Origin: Halomonas litopenaei
Lineage (GTDB): Bacteria; Pseudomonadota; Gammaproteobacteria; Pseudomonadales; Halomonadaceae
Assembly (NCBI RefSeq): GCF_003045775.1
Contig: NZ_PXNS01000004.1
Span: forward strand, 124,001 to 188,000
Length of the DNA: 64,000 nt
Direction of reading: 5' to 3'
The notes under the pieces are model-generated. The model was given only the letters and a program-made list of their open reading frames with translations, was not told where the DNA came from and searched no databases. Below, piece after piece: positions 25,682 through 34,348 of the stretch. The stretch's first letter is position 1, and the number at the start of each line of letters is the position of its first letter. The translations under genes and the position numbers were made by a program.

Positions 25682-26926
25682 ATGTCACTCGATTCATCCT
25701 CAGACGCTCGCCTTGATCTGACACACGTCAGAGCCCAGTTTCCCTCGCTTGAAAGCGACTGGGTGTTCATGGACAACGCCGGCGGCGCCCAGGTGCCGAA
25801 GATGGTGGTGGAGCGCATCAGCGACTATCTGCTGGGCGACAACGTGCAGCTCGGCGCGAGCTACGCCCCCAGCCAGAATTCCAAGGCCAAGGTCGACGCC
25901 GGTCGCCAGGCGGTGGCGACGCTGGTCAATGCTCGCCACGTGGAAGAGCTGGTGTTCGGTCCCAGTTCGACCATCCAGTTCCGCCTGCTGGCCGACGCCA
26001 TGGCCAGCCAGTTTGCCCCGGGTGACGAGATCATCGTCACCAACACCGACCACGAGAGCCACGTCGGCCCCTGGATGCGCCTCGAGCAGCGCGGCGTCAA
26101 GCTGCGCTTCTGGAACTGCAATCCCGAGACCCTGGAGCTGGAGCTGGACACCCTGGCGGAACTGCTCAACGAGCGCACCCGCCTGGTCTGCGTGACCCAC
26201 GTCTCCAACCTGCTCGGCACCATCAATCCGATCAAGCGGATTGCCGCCATGGCCCACGAGGCCGGCGCTCGCATCTGTGTCGATGGGGTGGCCTTCGCCC
26301 CGCACCGGGCCATCGACGTCCAGGACTGGGACGTCGACTACTACGGCTTCAGTCTGTACAAGGTATTTGGCCCCCATCACGCGGTGCTCTATGTGAAAAA
26401 GGAGTGCCTGCTGGAGTTGGACAATATCTACCATCACTTCTTCACGCGTGAGCAGATTCCAGGAAAGATGGAGCCGGGAAATCCCAACTACGAGCTGACC
26501 TACGCAGCCACCGGTATCCTGGATTATCTGACCTCGCTGTCGGGCGATAGTGGTGAAAGTGACAAGCGGAAAAAGCTGGAAACAGCCTTCGATACCATCG
26601 CCAAGCATGAAGCGATATTGAGCAAGAAACTGCTCGATTATCTCGCTGGAAAAGAAGGCGTTCGCATCATCGGAAGGCGGGATTCCGATATCGAACATCG
26701 CGTCGCGACCATCAGCTTTACCGTGGAAGGTCATCAGTCTGACGAGATTGTGCACAAGATCGACGAGGCCAAGGTAGGAATCCGCTACGGCGACTTCTAC
26801 GCCCGCCGCCTGACCGAGGACCTCGGTCTGATGGACATCCAGGGCGTGGTGCGGGTGTCCATGGTGCACTACAACACCGAGGCCGAGGTGGACCGACTGA
26901 TCGAGGCGCTGGACGCAGCACTCTGA
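25682..26926 (+). CDS. Class V aminotransferase-fold PLP enzyme (cysteine desulfurase-like)
   Basis: A 414-residue PLP enzyme of the aminotransferase V/SufS fold. PLP contacts are visible: Asp201 in ICVDGVAFAPH and the Schiff-base Lys227 in FSLYKVFG. The conserved opening FMDNAGGAQVPK and the C-terminal VRVSMVHYNTEAEVDRLIEAL fit the VC1184-type desulfurase-like subgroup, whose reactions are mostly unknown. Codons for about residues 275-360 are distinctly more AT-rich than the rest, so the gene may be a recombinational mosaic. It follows the ABC importer, and a second enzyme of the same fold lies beyond the GntR gene. Confidence 0.85.
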   Translation: MSLDSSSDARLDLTHVRAQFPSLESDWVFMDNAGGAQVPKMVVERISDYLLGDNVQLGASYAPSQNSKAKVDAGRQAVATLVNARHVEELVFGPSSTIQFRLLADAMASQFAPGDEIIVTNTDHESHVGPWMRLEQRGVKLRFWNCNPETLELELDTLAELLNERTRLVCVTHVSNLLGTINPIKRIAAMAHEAGARICVDGVAFAPHRAIDVQDWDVDYYGFSLYKVFGPHHAVLYVKKECLLELDNIYHHFFTREQIPGKMEPGNPNYELTYAATGILDYLTSLSGDSGESDKRKKLETAFDTIAKHEAILSKKLLDYLAGKEGVRIIGRRDSDIEHRVATISFTVEGHQSDEIVHKIDEAKVGIRYGDFYARRLTEDLGLMDIQGVVRVSMVHYNTEAEVDRLIEALDAAL

Positions 26927-26964
26927 TGGCGTGGGCCAGAAGCTGGCAATGACGTCGTGGAAAT

Positions 26965-26995
26965 GCAGAAAAGGGACCTCAGGCCCCTTTTCTGC
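26965..26995. terminator. Bidirectional intrinsic terminator between convergent genes
   Basis: GCAGAAAAGGG (26965-26975) pairs perfectly with CCCTTTTCTGC (26985-26995) over a 9-base loop. It lies between the PLP-enzyme gene and the convergent GntR gene. The A4 and T4 runs are inside the stem, so it can serve either strand. Confidence 0.8.
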
Positions 26996-27083
26996 TGCGC
27001 ATGTCCCAGGCTCAGGGCCGGCTTTGTTTCCTGCTTGCGTTGGTTTTTCGGCCTGGCGTGGGTTTTTCGGCCTGGCCGGCCCT

Positions 27084-27800
27084 TTAGCCCAGCGGATCGT
27101 CGATGTCGATATCGTAGATGTTGGCCTCGGCGCGGCGGCGCTCGGACAGGTCCAGGCTGTAGAAGATGTGGCGACAGTGCTCCATCATCGACGCGGCGGC
27201 GCCCTCGGCGTCGCGCTTTTCGATCAGATCGACCAGGGTCTGGTGCTCGTGGGTCAGGCACAGCACGCCGGTGGAGCGTTCGTAGAGCGACTGGATGATG
27301 CAGAAGCGTCGAATGATCGGGCGCACGATGGCAATCAGCTCGTCGTTGCCGGTCAGCTCCGCCAGCATCAGGTGAAAGTCGCCGGAGATGCGATTGACGC
27401 TGGGCTGGTGCTCCTCGAAGACCTGGTGCTCCAGCGCCAGGTGGCGACGTAGCGTGGCGATGCCTTCGGCGTCGATACGCTCGCAGGCGATCCGCGCTAC
27501 CGCACCCTCGATATGCAGCCGCGTCTCGAAGATATCGTAGGCTTCCTTCACCGATGGCAGCGAGACGAAGGCCCCCCGGTGCATCTCGAAGCGTACCAGA
27601 CGCTCCGCCGTCAGCCGGTTCAGTGCGCGACGCACCCGGCTACGTGGCGTCTTGAAGGCGCTGGCGAGCTTGGCCTCGTTCAAACGCTCGCCGGGACGCA
27701 GACGCTTGTCGATCAGGGCGTCGACAATGCGGTCATAGACGAGCTCCTCGGCCAGGGCTTCCGGCTTGGATGGTGCAGCGGAGGTGGCGTCACTCGTCAT
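27084..27800 (-). CDS. GntR family regulator with FCD ligand domain
   Basis: A 238-residue transcription regulator. Residues about 15-80 form the GntR winged helix (YDRIVDALIDKRLRPGERLNEAKLASAF, then RSRVRRALNRLTAERLV). The rest is an all-helical FCD domain with metal or ligand-binding residues, including His in DFHLMLAEL and a second in HEHQTLVDLI. FCD regulators usually respond to small organic acids or amino acids. It lies between two related PLP-enzyme genes and faces the ABC/PuuE cluster, so it is the likely local repressor or activator. Operator sites were not identified. Confidence 0.92.
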   Translation of the reverse strand: MTSDATSAAPSKPEALAEELVYDRIVDALIDKRLRPGERLNEAKLASAFKTPRSRVRRALNRLTAERLVRFEMHRGAFVSLPSVKEAYDIFETRLHIEGAVARIACERIDAEGIATLRRHLALEHQVFEEHQPSVNRISGDFHLMLAELTGNDELIAIVRPIIRRFCIIQSLYERSTGVLCLTHEHQTLVDLIEKRDAEGAAASMMEHCRHIFYSLDLSERRRAEANIYDIDIDDPLG

Positions 27801-28130
27801 GGCATGGTCTCGCCAGAAGGCTCGACCATCATCAGGGGGAAATCACCGGGATGGTTGAGCATTGTGAAAGGTGAAATAGCGTCAATTTACGGCCGTCGTG
27901 CAAGGGACAGATTATCACGATGTCGCTCGAACGGTAACGTTGGATCGACCAAAGTTCAGGCGCCCAGTGTGCTGCATTTTTGCCATCCGGTCAGCCAGGG
28001 CGTACTACTATGAGCAAGCTTCTCGATAACTCCGGACGAACCAGGAAGGATCGGGTAGCGTCCCTTGCCTCGTTCTGGCGCCCGGCTGGGGGTGAGGTTC
28101 GCTGTTCCGCTGCCACTAAGGAACGATCAG
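27801..28130. other. Divergent regulatory region, GntR gene / second PLP-enzyme gene
   Basis: 330 bases with no supported gene. A short frame beginning ATGAGCAAGCTTCTC near 28010 lacks coding character. Part of the region (27860-27980) is more AT-rich than its flanks and probably contains the regulator's own promoter and the promoter of the gene at 28131. No clear operator palindrome is seen. Confidence 0.45.
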
Positions 28131-29420
28131 ATGCAGACATTGAAGCCTTCCAGCAAGGCCAGCGTGGCGGTATTTGACGACGCCCTGATGAGTCAGGTGC
28201 GTGCTCGCTTTCACCACGTCGACCGCTGCCCCTACACCGGCCCCCGGATATTCTTCGAAAACGCCGGCGGTTCCCTGACGCTAAAGGCCGTGGTGGCGCG
28301 CATGGCCGAGGTTGCAGCACTACCGGACAACGAGCATCGCGACAACGACGCTTCCCGGGCCATTTCGTGCATGATCGATGACGGTCGCGATGCCATGGCC
28401 AGCCTGCTGGGGGTGGAGGACGGCACCGTGTTTGGCGGCGAGACCGGGACCGAGTGCCTGTTCCGGGTGATTCGCGCCGCCGCCAATGCCGCGCCAGCGG
28501 GGGGCAACATCGTTGCTTGTGAGCTCGAGCATCCCGCCACCTTTGATGCCACCGCGCAGTGGGCGAGGCGCACCGGCAGGCAGCGGCTGACGGTGCCCTT
28601 CGATCCGCATCAGGGGCGCGCCACCGCCGAGGACTATGCCCGCGTCGTGACGCCAGAGACCCGCGTGGCCACCATTTTGCACACCAGCCCGGTGACCGGC
28701 ATGACCCAGGACGTGGCCGCCATCACCGAGGCGATTCGCGCCATCGCACCGGACTGCTACACCATCGTCGATGGCATCCAGCATGCCCCCCATGGTGCCC
28801 TGGCGGTATCGCACTACGGCGTCGATGCCTACGCGGTGTCGCTGTACAAGGTGTTCTGCCCGTTCAACGACGGCTACGCTTGGGTCTCGCCGCGACTGGG
28901 TTGCGCCGATCACGACCGCCTGGCGGGCAAGCCGGAAGACGCCTGGGAGCTCGGTAGCCGCGATCCTGCCGCCTGGGCCGGCGCCCACGAGATGGTCCGC
29001 TATCTCGAGTGGCTGGGAGGACACTTCACCGAGGAAACTGGCCGCCGGCAGCGGCTGCTGGCCGCCGGCCAGGCCATGCATGATCAGGAGGCGGCGCTGA
29101 TGGGTCGGCTGATTGATGGCGCCGATGGTGTCACCGGACTCAGGGACCTGCCCGGCGTGACTCTGATAGGCGAGGCGGATTCGCCCTGGCGGGAGGGGGC
29201 GGTCTCGTTTTGCGTGAAGGACCGAGACCCACTGGAGATCGTCGCCGAGCTTGGCGAGCGTGGTATCCGCGTCCACGCCCGCAAGGACGACGCCTACTCC
29301 GGCAATATTCTGCGCCCCCTGGGCTTGCCCTCGGTCACCCGGGTGTCATTGGCCCACTACAACACCCCACTCGAAGTGGACGCCTGTCTGGCGGCGCTGA
29401 AGGACGTCCTCGGAGCCTGA
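28131..29420 (+). CDS. Second class V aminotransferase-fold PLP enzyme
   Basis: A 429-residue PLP enzyme of the same fold as the one at 25682 but clearly diverged. It has IFFENAGGSLT near residue 40, Asp214 in IVDGIQHAPHG, and the Schiff-base Lys240 in VSLYKVFCPF. It ends VTRVSLAHYNTPLEVDACLAAL. The gene should act with the neighbouring importer, PuuE-like hydrolase and GntR regulator in breakdown of a nitrogen- or sulfur-containing compound. That is inferred from context. The start is ATG 28131, seven bases after an AAGGAA-type site. Confidence 0.83.
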   Translation: MQTLKPSSKASVAVFDDALMSQVRARFHHVDRCPYTGPRIFFENAGGSLTLKAVVARMAEVAALPDNEHRDNDASRAISCMIDDGRDAMASLLGVEDGTVFGGETGTECLFRVIRAAANAAPAGGNIVACELEHPATFDATAQWARRTGRQRLTVPFDPHQGRATAEDYARVVTPETRVATILHTSPVTGMTQDVAAITEAIRAIAPDCYTIVDGIQHAPHGALAVSHYGVDAYAVSLYKVFCPFNDGYAWVSPRLGCADHDRLAGKPEDAWELGSRDPAAWAGAHEMVRYLEWLGGHFTEETGRRQRLLAAGQAMHDQEAALMGRLIDGADGVTGLRDLPGVTLIGEADSPWREGAVSFCVKDRDPLEIVAELGERGIRVHARKDDAYSGNILRPLGLPSVTRVSLAHYNTPLEVDACLAALKDVLGA

Positions 29421-29462
29421 ATCTGGCGGCCCCGCCGAATTGCCCATTCCGGGCGCCGCTGA

Positions 29463-31229
29463 TCAGACCTGGCTTGCCAGGACACCGTGTTCAGGAGATG
29501 GCTTCGACGCGCACTCGCCGAAGACACGCTTGGCGCAGCCCTGGCAGACGTCTGGGTTCAGAACCGGCGTAATCGAGGCAATGGCCGCCTCGGGATTTTC
29601 GAAAAAGCGAGCTTCGCCGATTCTCTTCAGATCCCCGCGACGGCGCAGCTCATCCATCACCGTGCCCTTGAGCGAGCTGATCATCAGCTCGCCCCCCTGG
29701 TCCGTCAGGCGCCGGACCTCCTGCAGCAGCATCTCCACGCCCGCCGTATCGATGAAGTTGATGCCCTTGCCGATGATCAGCGCACGGGAGCCCGGCTCTG
29801 CGGTGAAGGCGCGAAGACGACGTTGCACGTGGTCGGCGGCGCCGAAGAACAGCGAGCCGTCGATGCGCAGAATCTTGAGCTGTGGGCACTGCTCGAGCTG
29901 GTAGCGCCTGACGTTGCGGATGATCCGCCGGGGATGATCCTGGCGCGGCGCCACTTCCAGCACGGTGGGACGAGAGGTGCGCTTTAGATAGAGCACCAGT
30001 GACAGCAGCACGCCGATATAGATGGCGAACTCCAGTGCCACCAGCAGGGTAGCGGAGACGGTAGCGACCAGCACCATCGCCTCGTGGCGACTGACGCGTA
30101 CCAGATGGACGATGTGCTGGACGTCGATCAGGTTCCAGGCGATCAACAGGATGCCTCCAGCCATGGCGGGTAGCGGCAGGTAGGCGGTGATGCCCGGGGC
30201 GAAGATCAGGATCAGCGATAGCAGCAGGGCGGCGAACACCGAGGCCAGCGGAGTGCGGGCGCCTGCGTCGTAGTTGGCACCGGAGCGGGTGAAGGAGCCC
30301 GAACTGGCGTAGCAGGAGAAGAACCCCCCCACGATATTGGACAGGCCCTGGCCGATGAATTCCTGATTGCCGTCGATCACCTGACGCGAGCGCAGGGCAA
30401 TGGCGCGGGCGATGGATACCGCTTCGATCAGCCCCAGCAGGGCAATGGCGAAGGCGCCGGAGGTCAGCACGCGCAGGCTGTCCGGCGTCAGTTCGGGCAG
30501 CGTAACGGGTGGCAGGGTCCCGGGCAGGGCGCCGACCAGCGCCACACCGTGGGCGGCGCCATCCATCAACCAGCAGGCCAGGCTGCCGGCGGCCAGGCCC
30601 AGCAGCAGGTGAGGACTACGACGATGGAGGCGTCGTGCTACCAGCGAGGTGATCAGCGAGATCAACCCGATGGCCAATGCGTAGAGGTTGATATCCGGCA
30701 GCGCCCGGAACAGCGCTGAAAGCTCGGCCAGGAATCCCTGAGCGTCGATGGACACGCCAAGCAGGTGCTCCATCTGACTGGTGGCGATCAGGATGGCCGC
30801 ACCAGAGGTGAAGCCGATGACCACCGTGTGAGAGATGAAACTCACCAGATTGCCGAGGCGCAAGAGCCCCATGGCCAGCTGGATCAGTCCGACCAGGAGC
30901 GTGATGGTCAGTGCCGCTCCCAGGTATTGGTCGGGTGTCAGCGTGCCGAGGCCACCGATCACGCTGGCCAGCACGATGGAGAGCGCCGCAGTGGGGCCGG
31001 AAATCATATGCCAGGAACTGCCGAACAGCGCCGCCACCGTGGCCGCGACGATCGCCGTGTAGAGCCCGACCTCCGGTGGCAGCCCCGCGATGAAGGCATA
31101 GGCCACGCCCTGTGGCAGTACCAGGATGGCGCCGGTCAGGCCCGCCATCATGTCCGCCGACAGGGTGCGGCGGTCGAGGCCGCGTCCCCAGCGCAGGAAG
31201 GGCAGATAACGCTTGGGGGAAGACGCCAT
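29463..31229 (-). CDS. SulP family anion transporter with STAS domain
   Basis: A 588-residue inner-membrane transporter of the SLC26/SulP family, carrying sulfate, bicarbonate or other anions. It has an early ADMMAGLTGAILVLPQGVAYAFIAGLPPEVGLY signature, about 12-14 membrane segments, and a C-terminal STAS domain (about residues 440-550, with GINFIDTAGVEML). The last 40 residues include three Cys in DVCQGCAKRVFGEC, an unusual tail that could bind metal or sense redox. It is divergent from a LysR gene, which probably regulates it. The substrate is not certain. Confidence 0.92.
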   Translation of the reverse strand: MASSPKRYLPFLRWGRGLDRRTLSADMMAGLTGAILVLPQGVAYAFIAGLPPEVGLYTAIVAATVAALFGSSWHMISGPTAALSIVLASVIGGLGTLTPDQYLGAALTITLLVGLIQLAMGLLRLGNLVSFISHTVVIGFTSGAAILIATSQMEHLLGVSIDAQGFLAELSALFRALPDINLYALAIGLISLITSLVARRLHRRSPHLLLGLAAGSLACWLMDGAAHGVALVGALPGTLPPVTLPELTPDSLRVLTSGAFAIALLGLIEAVSIARAIALRSRQVIDGNQEFIGQGLSNIVGGFFSCYASSGSFTRSGANYDAGARTPLASVFAALLLSLILIFAPGITAYLPLPAMAGGILLIAWNLIDVQHIVHLVRVSRHEAMVLVATVSATLLVALEFAIYIGVLLSLVLYLKRTSRPTVLEVAPRQDHPRRIIRNVRRYQLEQCPQLKILRIDGSLFFGAADHVQRRLRAFTAEPGSRALIIGKGINFIDTAGVEMLLQEVRRLTDQGGELMISSLKGTVMDELRRRGDLKRIGEARFFENPEAAIASITPVLNPDVCQGCAKRVFGECASKPSPEHGVLASQV

Positions 31230-31343
31230 GGCGGAACCTCAGGTGGGCAGAAGTAGGGGGTCGGGCAAGCCTAGAGAAATGCGGGTATCCTGAAAAACAA
31301 AATTTTTTGCGCCTCATGAACAAAAAAACCGCATAGGTGAGCC

Positions 31344-32180
31344 GTGGATACCCAACTGCTGAAGACCTTTCTCGAGGTCAGCCGGCTGCGCAATTTCGGC
31401 AAGGCCGCAGAGAGCCTCTGTGTCTCGCCCTCGACAGTCAGCGCACGCATTCGTCAACTCGAGACGCAGCTGGGGTTGTCGCTGTTCAGCCGCGGCCATC
31501 ACCACATCGGTTTGACCCCGGCCGGCGAGCGCATGGAGCGCCACGCCCGCTTTCTGCTCGACGCCTGGGAGCGAGCCTACGAGGACACCGCCCTGAGCGA
31601 GCGGCACCAGCGGCGGCTGGTGGTGGCGGGGGTCGCCAGCCTCTGGGATATCTTCCTGCAGGACTGGCTCGCCACCATCTACCGCGCCTACCCGACCCTG
31701 GGTGTTCGCGCCGAAGAGAGCACCCCGCTGCGCGTGGTCGAGAAGCTGGAGCGCAACATGGTCGACGTCGGCTTCCTCTACGACACCCCGCGCATCAGTG
31801 GCGTCGGGGTCGAGGAGGTGGCGACCATCCCGCTGGTGATGGTCTCAAGCCAGCCGGATAGAAGCGCCGAGCAGGCGGTGGGCGAAGGCTACATACGGGT
31901 CGAGTGGGGCACGGCGTTTGCCAGCATCCACGAGAGCAGCTTTCCGCAGCGCCAACTGGCGCGAGGCAGGGTCAACAGCGGCCGCATCGCCCTCGGCCTG
32001 CTGCTTGAGTGTGGCGGCGCCGCCTACCTGCCGCAGGACATCGTCGCCCCCTGGTGTGACCGGCAGCGGCTGTTCGTGGTCAAGGACGCGCCCGTCATCG
32101 AGCTAAAGGCCTATGTGGCCTACCACTGGCACGGCGAGCACCGCGAATTGATCGGCGAGTTGATCGAGCATCTGGGGTGA
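31344..32180 (+). CDS. LysR family transcriptional regulator (HdfR-like)
   Basis: A 278-residue LysR regulator. The N-terminal winged helix (MDTQLLKTFLEVSRLRNFGKAAESL, then VSPSTVSARIRQLE) strongly resembles HdfR, and the rest is an effector-binding domain that looks shorter and more diverged. GTG at 31344 is the start matching the family N-terminus. It is divergently transcribed from the SulP gene across 114 bases, the usual arrangement for a LysR regulator and its target. The inducer is unknown. Confidence 0.9.
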   Translation: MDTQLLKTFLEVSRLRNFGKAAESLCVSPSTVSARIRQLETQLGLSLFSRGHHHIGLTPAGERMERHARFLLDAWERAYEDTALSERHQRRLVVAGVASLWDIFLQDWLATIYRAYPTLGVRAEESTPLRVVEKLERNMVDVGFLYDTPRISGVGVEEVATIPLVMVSSQPDRSAEQAVGEGYIRVEWGTAFASIHESSFPQRQLARGRVNSGRIALGLLLECGGAAYLPQDIVAPWCDRQRLFVVKDAPVIELKAYVAYHWHGEHRELIGELIEHLG

Positions 32181-33007
32181 TCTGCTATGGAGTCTGTGTT
32201 GCTTGCGCAGGTCGCTGCGTCATCGTGCCTGGTGTCTTGGCATCATCACCCTGTCGGATCATCGAACCATGACCATCCGGTTCTCCAAAAACCGCTGGAA
32301 CACGGTTGAGCCAAGTCGCCCCTACCCACACTGATCGACTTGGAAAAACGGTGGATACAAAAAGCGAAAAGTCCCAGTGAAACCACCGAGGCTGTAGCGC
32401 CGACCGGGAACTCCCAATCCACTTGATTCACAGTCAAGTGGATGCGCTAACCAGGGTCAAGGCGTCTTCTGTGCTGAATGCTCGGCTGGCCTTGGCGGAT
32501 ACAGAGGCCCTCACTCAATATTCTGAATCTGAAGATGTAATTTGATGTATTTTTTATTTATAAAACAGTTGGTTAGTTTTATTTTATGCATAGTTTTTTA
32601 TTTGTTCCTACCCATCTTACTCCCCATCTGGTAGGAGAGAGACAGTCCTAGCTGAGAGCAAATGCAAACCTACCACAATCAGCTCAAGGTGACGCTCTCG
32701 CAGGGGGCTTCGTGCGTGCGATGAAATGTCCACCACCTCTGGGCTGGTATTGAGAGTAATGTCAGCAGCGTAGTGGTGAAAATGCCGCTACTGACCTTGG
32801 GGGCGTGCATGATGTCCTGTTCAAGGCTTCCCAGACACCGTTCGCTGCGGGGAACCTTCTTCTTGTTCTGTTGCTGAGCCTGAGCGACAGAAATCTGCTT
32901 CATCGGTTGGCTTTGGTCAGACAGTGGCAAGAAAGCCAGGTTTTACCCTGCGGTTGACTCTCCGTCAGCTGCGGAGGTGTTTACGCAGCGCTTCCCTAGC
33001 CCCACAG
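32181..33007. other. 827-base AT-rich gap marking the left edge of the metal island
   Basis: No gene can be supported here. Composition drops sharply, especially 32520-32640, and short frames (such as one at 32679-32930 on the minus strand) resemble no family. A perfect 10-bp inverted repeat, ATCCACTTGA with TCAAGTGGAT, occupies 32417-32443 with a 7-base loop. Position and composition suggest an old insertion or recombination junction between the conserved chromosome and the metal-resistance block. Confidence 0.55.
32417..32443. repeat. Perfect 10-bp inverted repeat
   Basis: ATCCACTTGA (32417-32426) and TCAAGTGGAT (32434-32443) flank a 7-base loop, with no adjacent T tract. It may be an operator, a recombination site or a residual mobile-element end; the sequence alone cannot decide. 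Confidence 0.6.
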
Positions 33008-33466
33008 CTACTCACTCTGCGACGGAAATGGGGCTCCCTCGCTTTCTTCCGCCTGATGACGTCGTTGCTCCGGCGTCCATAACGTCTTGAGATAGTTCAC
33101 CACGGAGCGGATCTCGGCGGGGGTCAGGACATTCTCGAAGGCCGGCATCGTCAGTCGCTCGGTCTTGTTCCAGGGGTCGCGCCATCCCTCGGCGATGATC
33201 CGGTAGAGCATCGCATCGGAGTGTTTCCAGGTATGCCCCTCCGGCCCGTGAGGGGGAGCGGGCAATTCGCCCTGGGCATTCTGGTGCTCCCAGTTCGGCT
33301 GGCCCTCGCCCTCGCTGCCGTGGCAGCTGGCACAGTACTGCTGGTAGATCCTTTCTCCCTCTTCCAGCCGAGAGGTATCGCGCGAAGAGGGGCCACCCCC
33401 CGCCATGGCCTGCCCGGCGGCACTCATCAGCAGCCACGTTGTGACGAGGATCCAGAGCTTACGCAT
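33008..33466 (-). CDS. Periplasmic class I cytochrome c
   Basis: A 152-residue exported mono-haem cytochrome. It has a signal peptide (residues 1-22), the haem motif CASCH (Cys45, Cys48, His49) and a likely axial Met107 in LTMPAFENVL. The C-terminal helix VVNYLKTLW is typical of class I. The start is the ATG at 33464-33466, inside the end of the upstream Asp-box gene (8-base overlap), so the two are coupled. It is the last gene of a minus-strand copper/redox operon and may pass electrons during periplasmic copper or thiol oxidation. Confidence 0.9.
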   Translation of the reverse strand: MRKLWILVTTWLLMSAAGQAMAGGGPSSRDTSRLEEGERIYQQYCASCHGSEGEGQPNWEHQNAQGELPAPPHGPEGHTWKHSDAMLYRIIAEGWRDPWNKTERLTMPAFENVLTPAEIRSVVNYLKTLWTPEQRRHQAEESEGAPFPSQSE

Positions 33467-34325
33467 CGGGGGGTGTCCAGGTTTGGCCCTGATCTTCGCT
33501 GCGCATGAGCTCCCCCTCGCGATCCAGGGCATAGAGCGTTCCCTGCGGCGCAAGCGTAAGCGTGACGAACGTCGGGCCATCACCCTTTACTTGCTGCCAC
33601 TCCTGGCCGCCATTGTCGCTGCGCCACAGGCCTTGCTCCGTGGCCACATAGACGTGTTCGGGATCGTCGAGCTTGTAGGCCAGATCATAGACTCTGCCGG
33701 CATCGAGCTCCCCGGTCGGTCGCCAGCCGCAGAAGCAATCCATCGACAGGCGAACCGCATCGTCGGACACCGCATAGAGCCAGCCAGTCTGCATGCTCCC
33801 CTCCATATCGGAGTGGATGAGCCGGCGAACGGGTTGGGCAGGACCGCTATCCATCTTCTTCCAGGTCGTGCCGGCATCCTCACTCTGGTAGAGGCCGTCG
33901 TCGGCAATCACCACATAGAGTGTCTCGGGCTGATGGCGGTGCACGTCCAAGGCGGTAACGTCCTGGTTAGGCAAGCCATCGTTGAGTTCCTGCCAGGTTT
34001 CTCCATGATCGGTGCTGCGCTGCACCCCGATCGAGGGGCCGGCGATATAGAGGGCCTGTTCGGCTGTTGCCGGTTCCGATACCGTTACCAACCGTCCCTC
34101 CGCTACTTCGTCGGGCAAGGGAATCATCGTCCAGGCCGCCCCGCCATCCGTGCTTTCGAAAAGCTGGTTGGCCTGTACTTTGAGCAGCCGTTCGCCTGTT
34201 TGGTCATAACTCAGCGACGGCAATGCCTCCTCGGCGGCCCCGGCCATACTGACGAAGCTCAGACTGGCCATGACCCAGCTCGTCAGTGACAGGGCACGCC
34301 AGAAGCGACCCGTGATTTTGTTCAT
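33459..34325 (-). CDS. Exported Asp-box (BNR-like) beta-propeller protein
   Basis: A 288-residue protein with a signal peptide (about 1-30) and at least five Asp-box motifs of the form S-x-D-x-G-x-x-W (STDGGAAW, STDHGETW, SEDAGTTW, SDNGGQEW, SEDQGQTW). These build a beta-propeller like those of sialidases and photosystem II assembly factors. No sialidase catalytic Arg triad is evident, so it is more likely a binding or assembly scaffold. The start ATG is 34323-34325. It overlaps the cytochrome c gene and follows ccdA, suggesting a role in cytochrome or copper-protein assembly; that is inference. Confidence 0.82.
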   Translation of the reverse strand: MNKITGRFWRALSLTSWVMASLSFVSMAGAAEEALPSLSYDQTGERLLKVQANQLFESTDGGAAWTMIPLPDEVAEGRLVTVSEPATAEQALYIAGPSIGVQRSTDHGETWQELNDGLPNQDVTALDVHRHQPETLYVVIADDGLYQSEDAGTTWKKMDSGPAQPVRRLIHSDMEGSMQTGWLYAVSDDAVRLSMDCFCGWRPTGELDAGRVYDLAYKLDDPEHVYVATEQGLWRSDNGGQEWQQVKGDGPTFVTLTLAPQGTLYALDREGELMRSEDQGQTWTPPDA

Positions 34326-34348
34326 TGCAATATTTCCTCGAATAATGG

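Noticed and set aside
32417..32443. Perfect inverted repeat considered as a rho-independent terminator or integron attC site
   Set aside because: There is no T tract and none of the attC R/L box features; it is kept only as an unexplained repeat.
32679..32930. An 83-codon minus-strand frame considered as a transposase remnant
   Set aside because: No catalytic or DNA-binding motif could be recognised, and the composition looks random.
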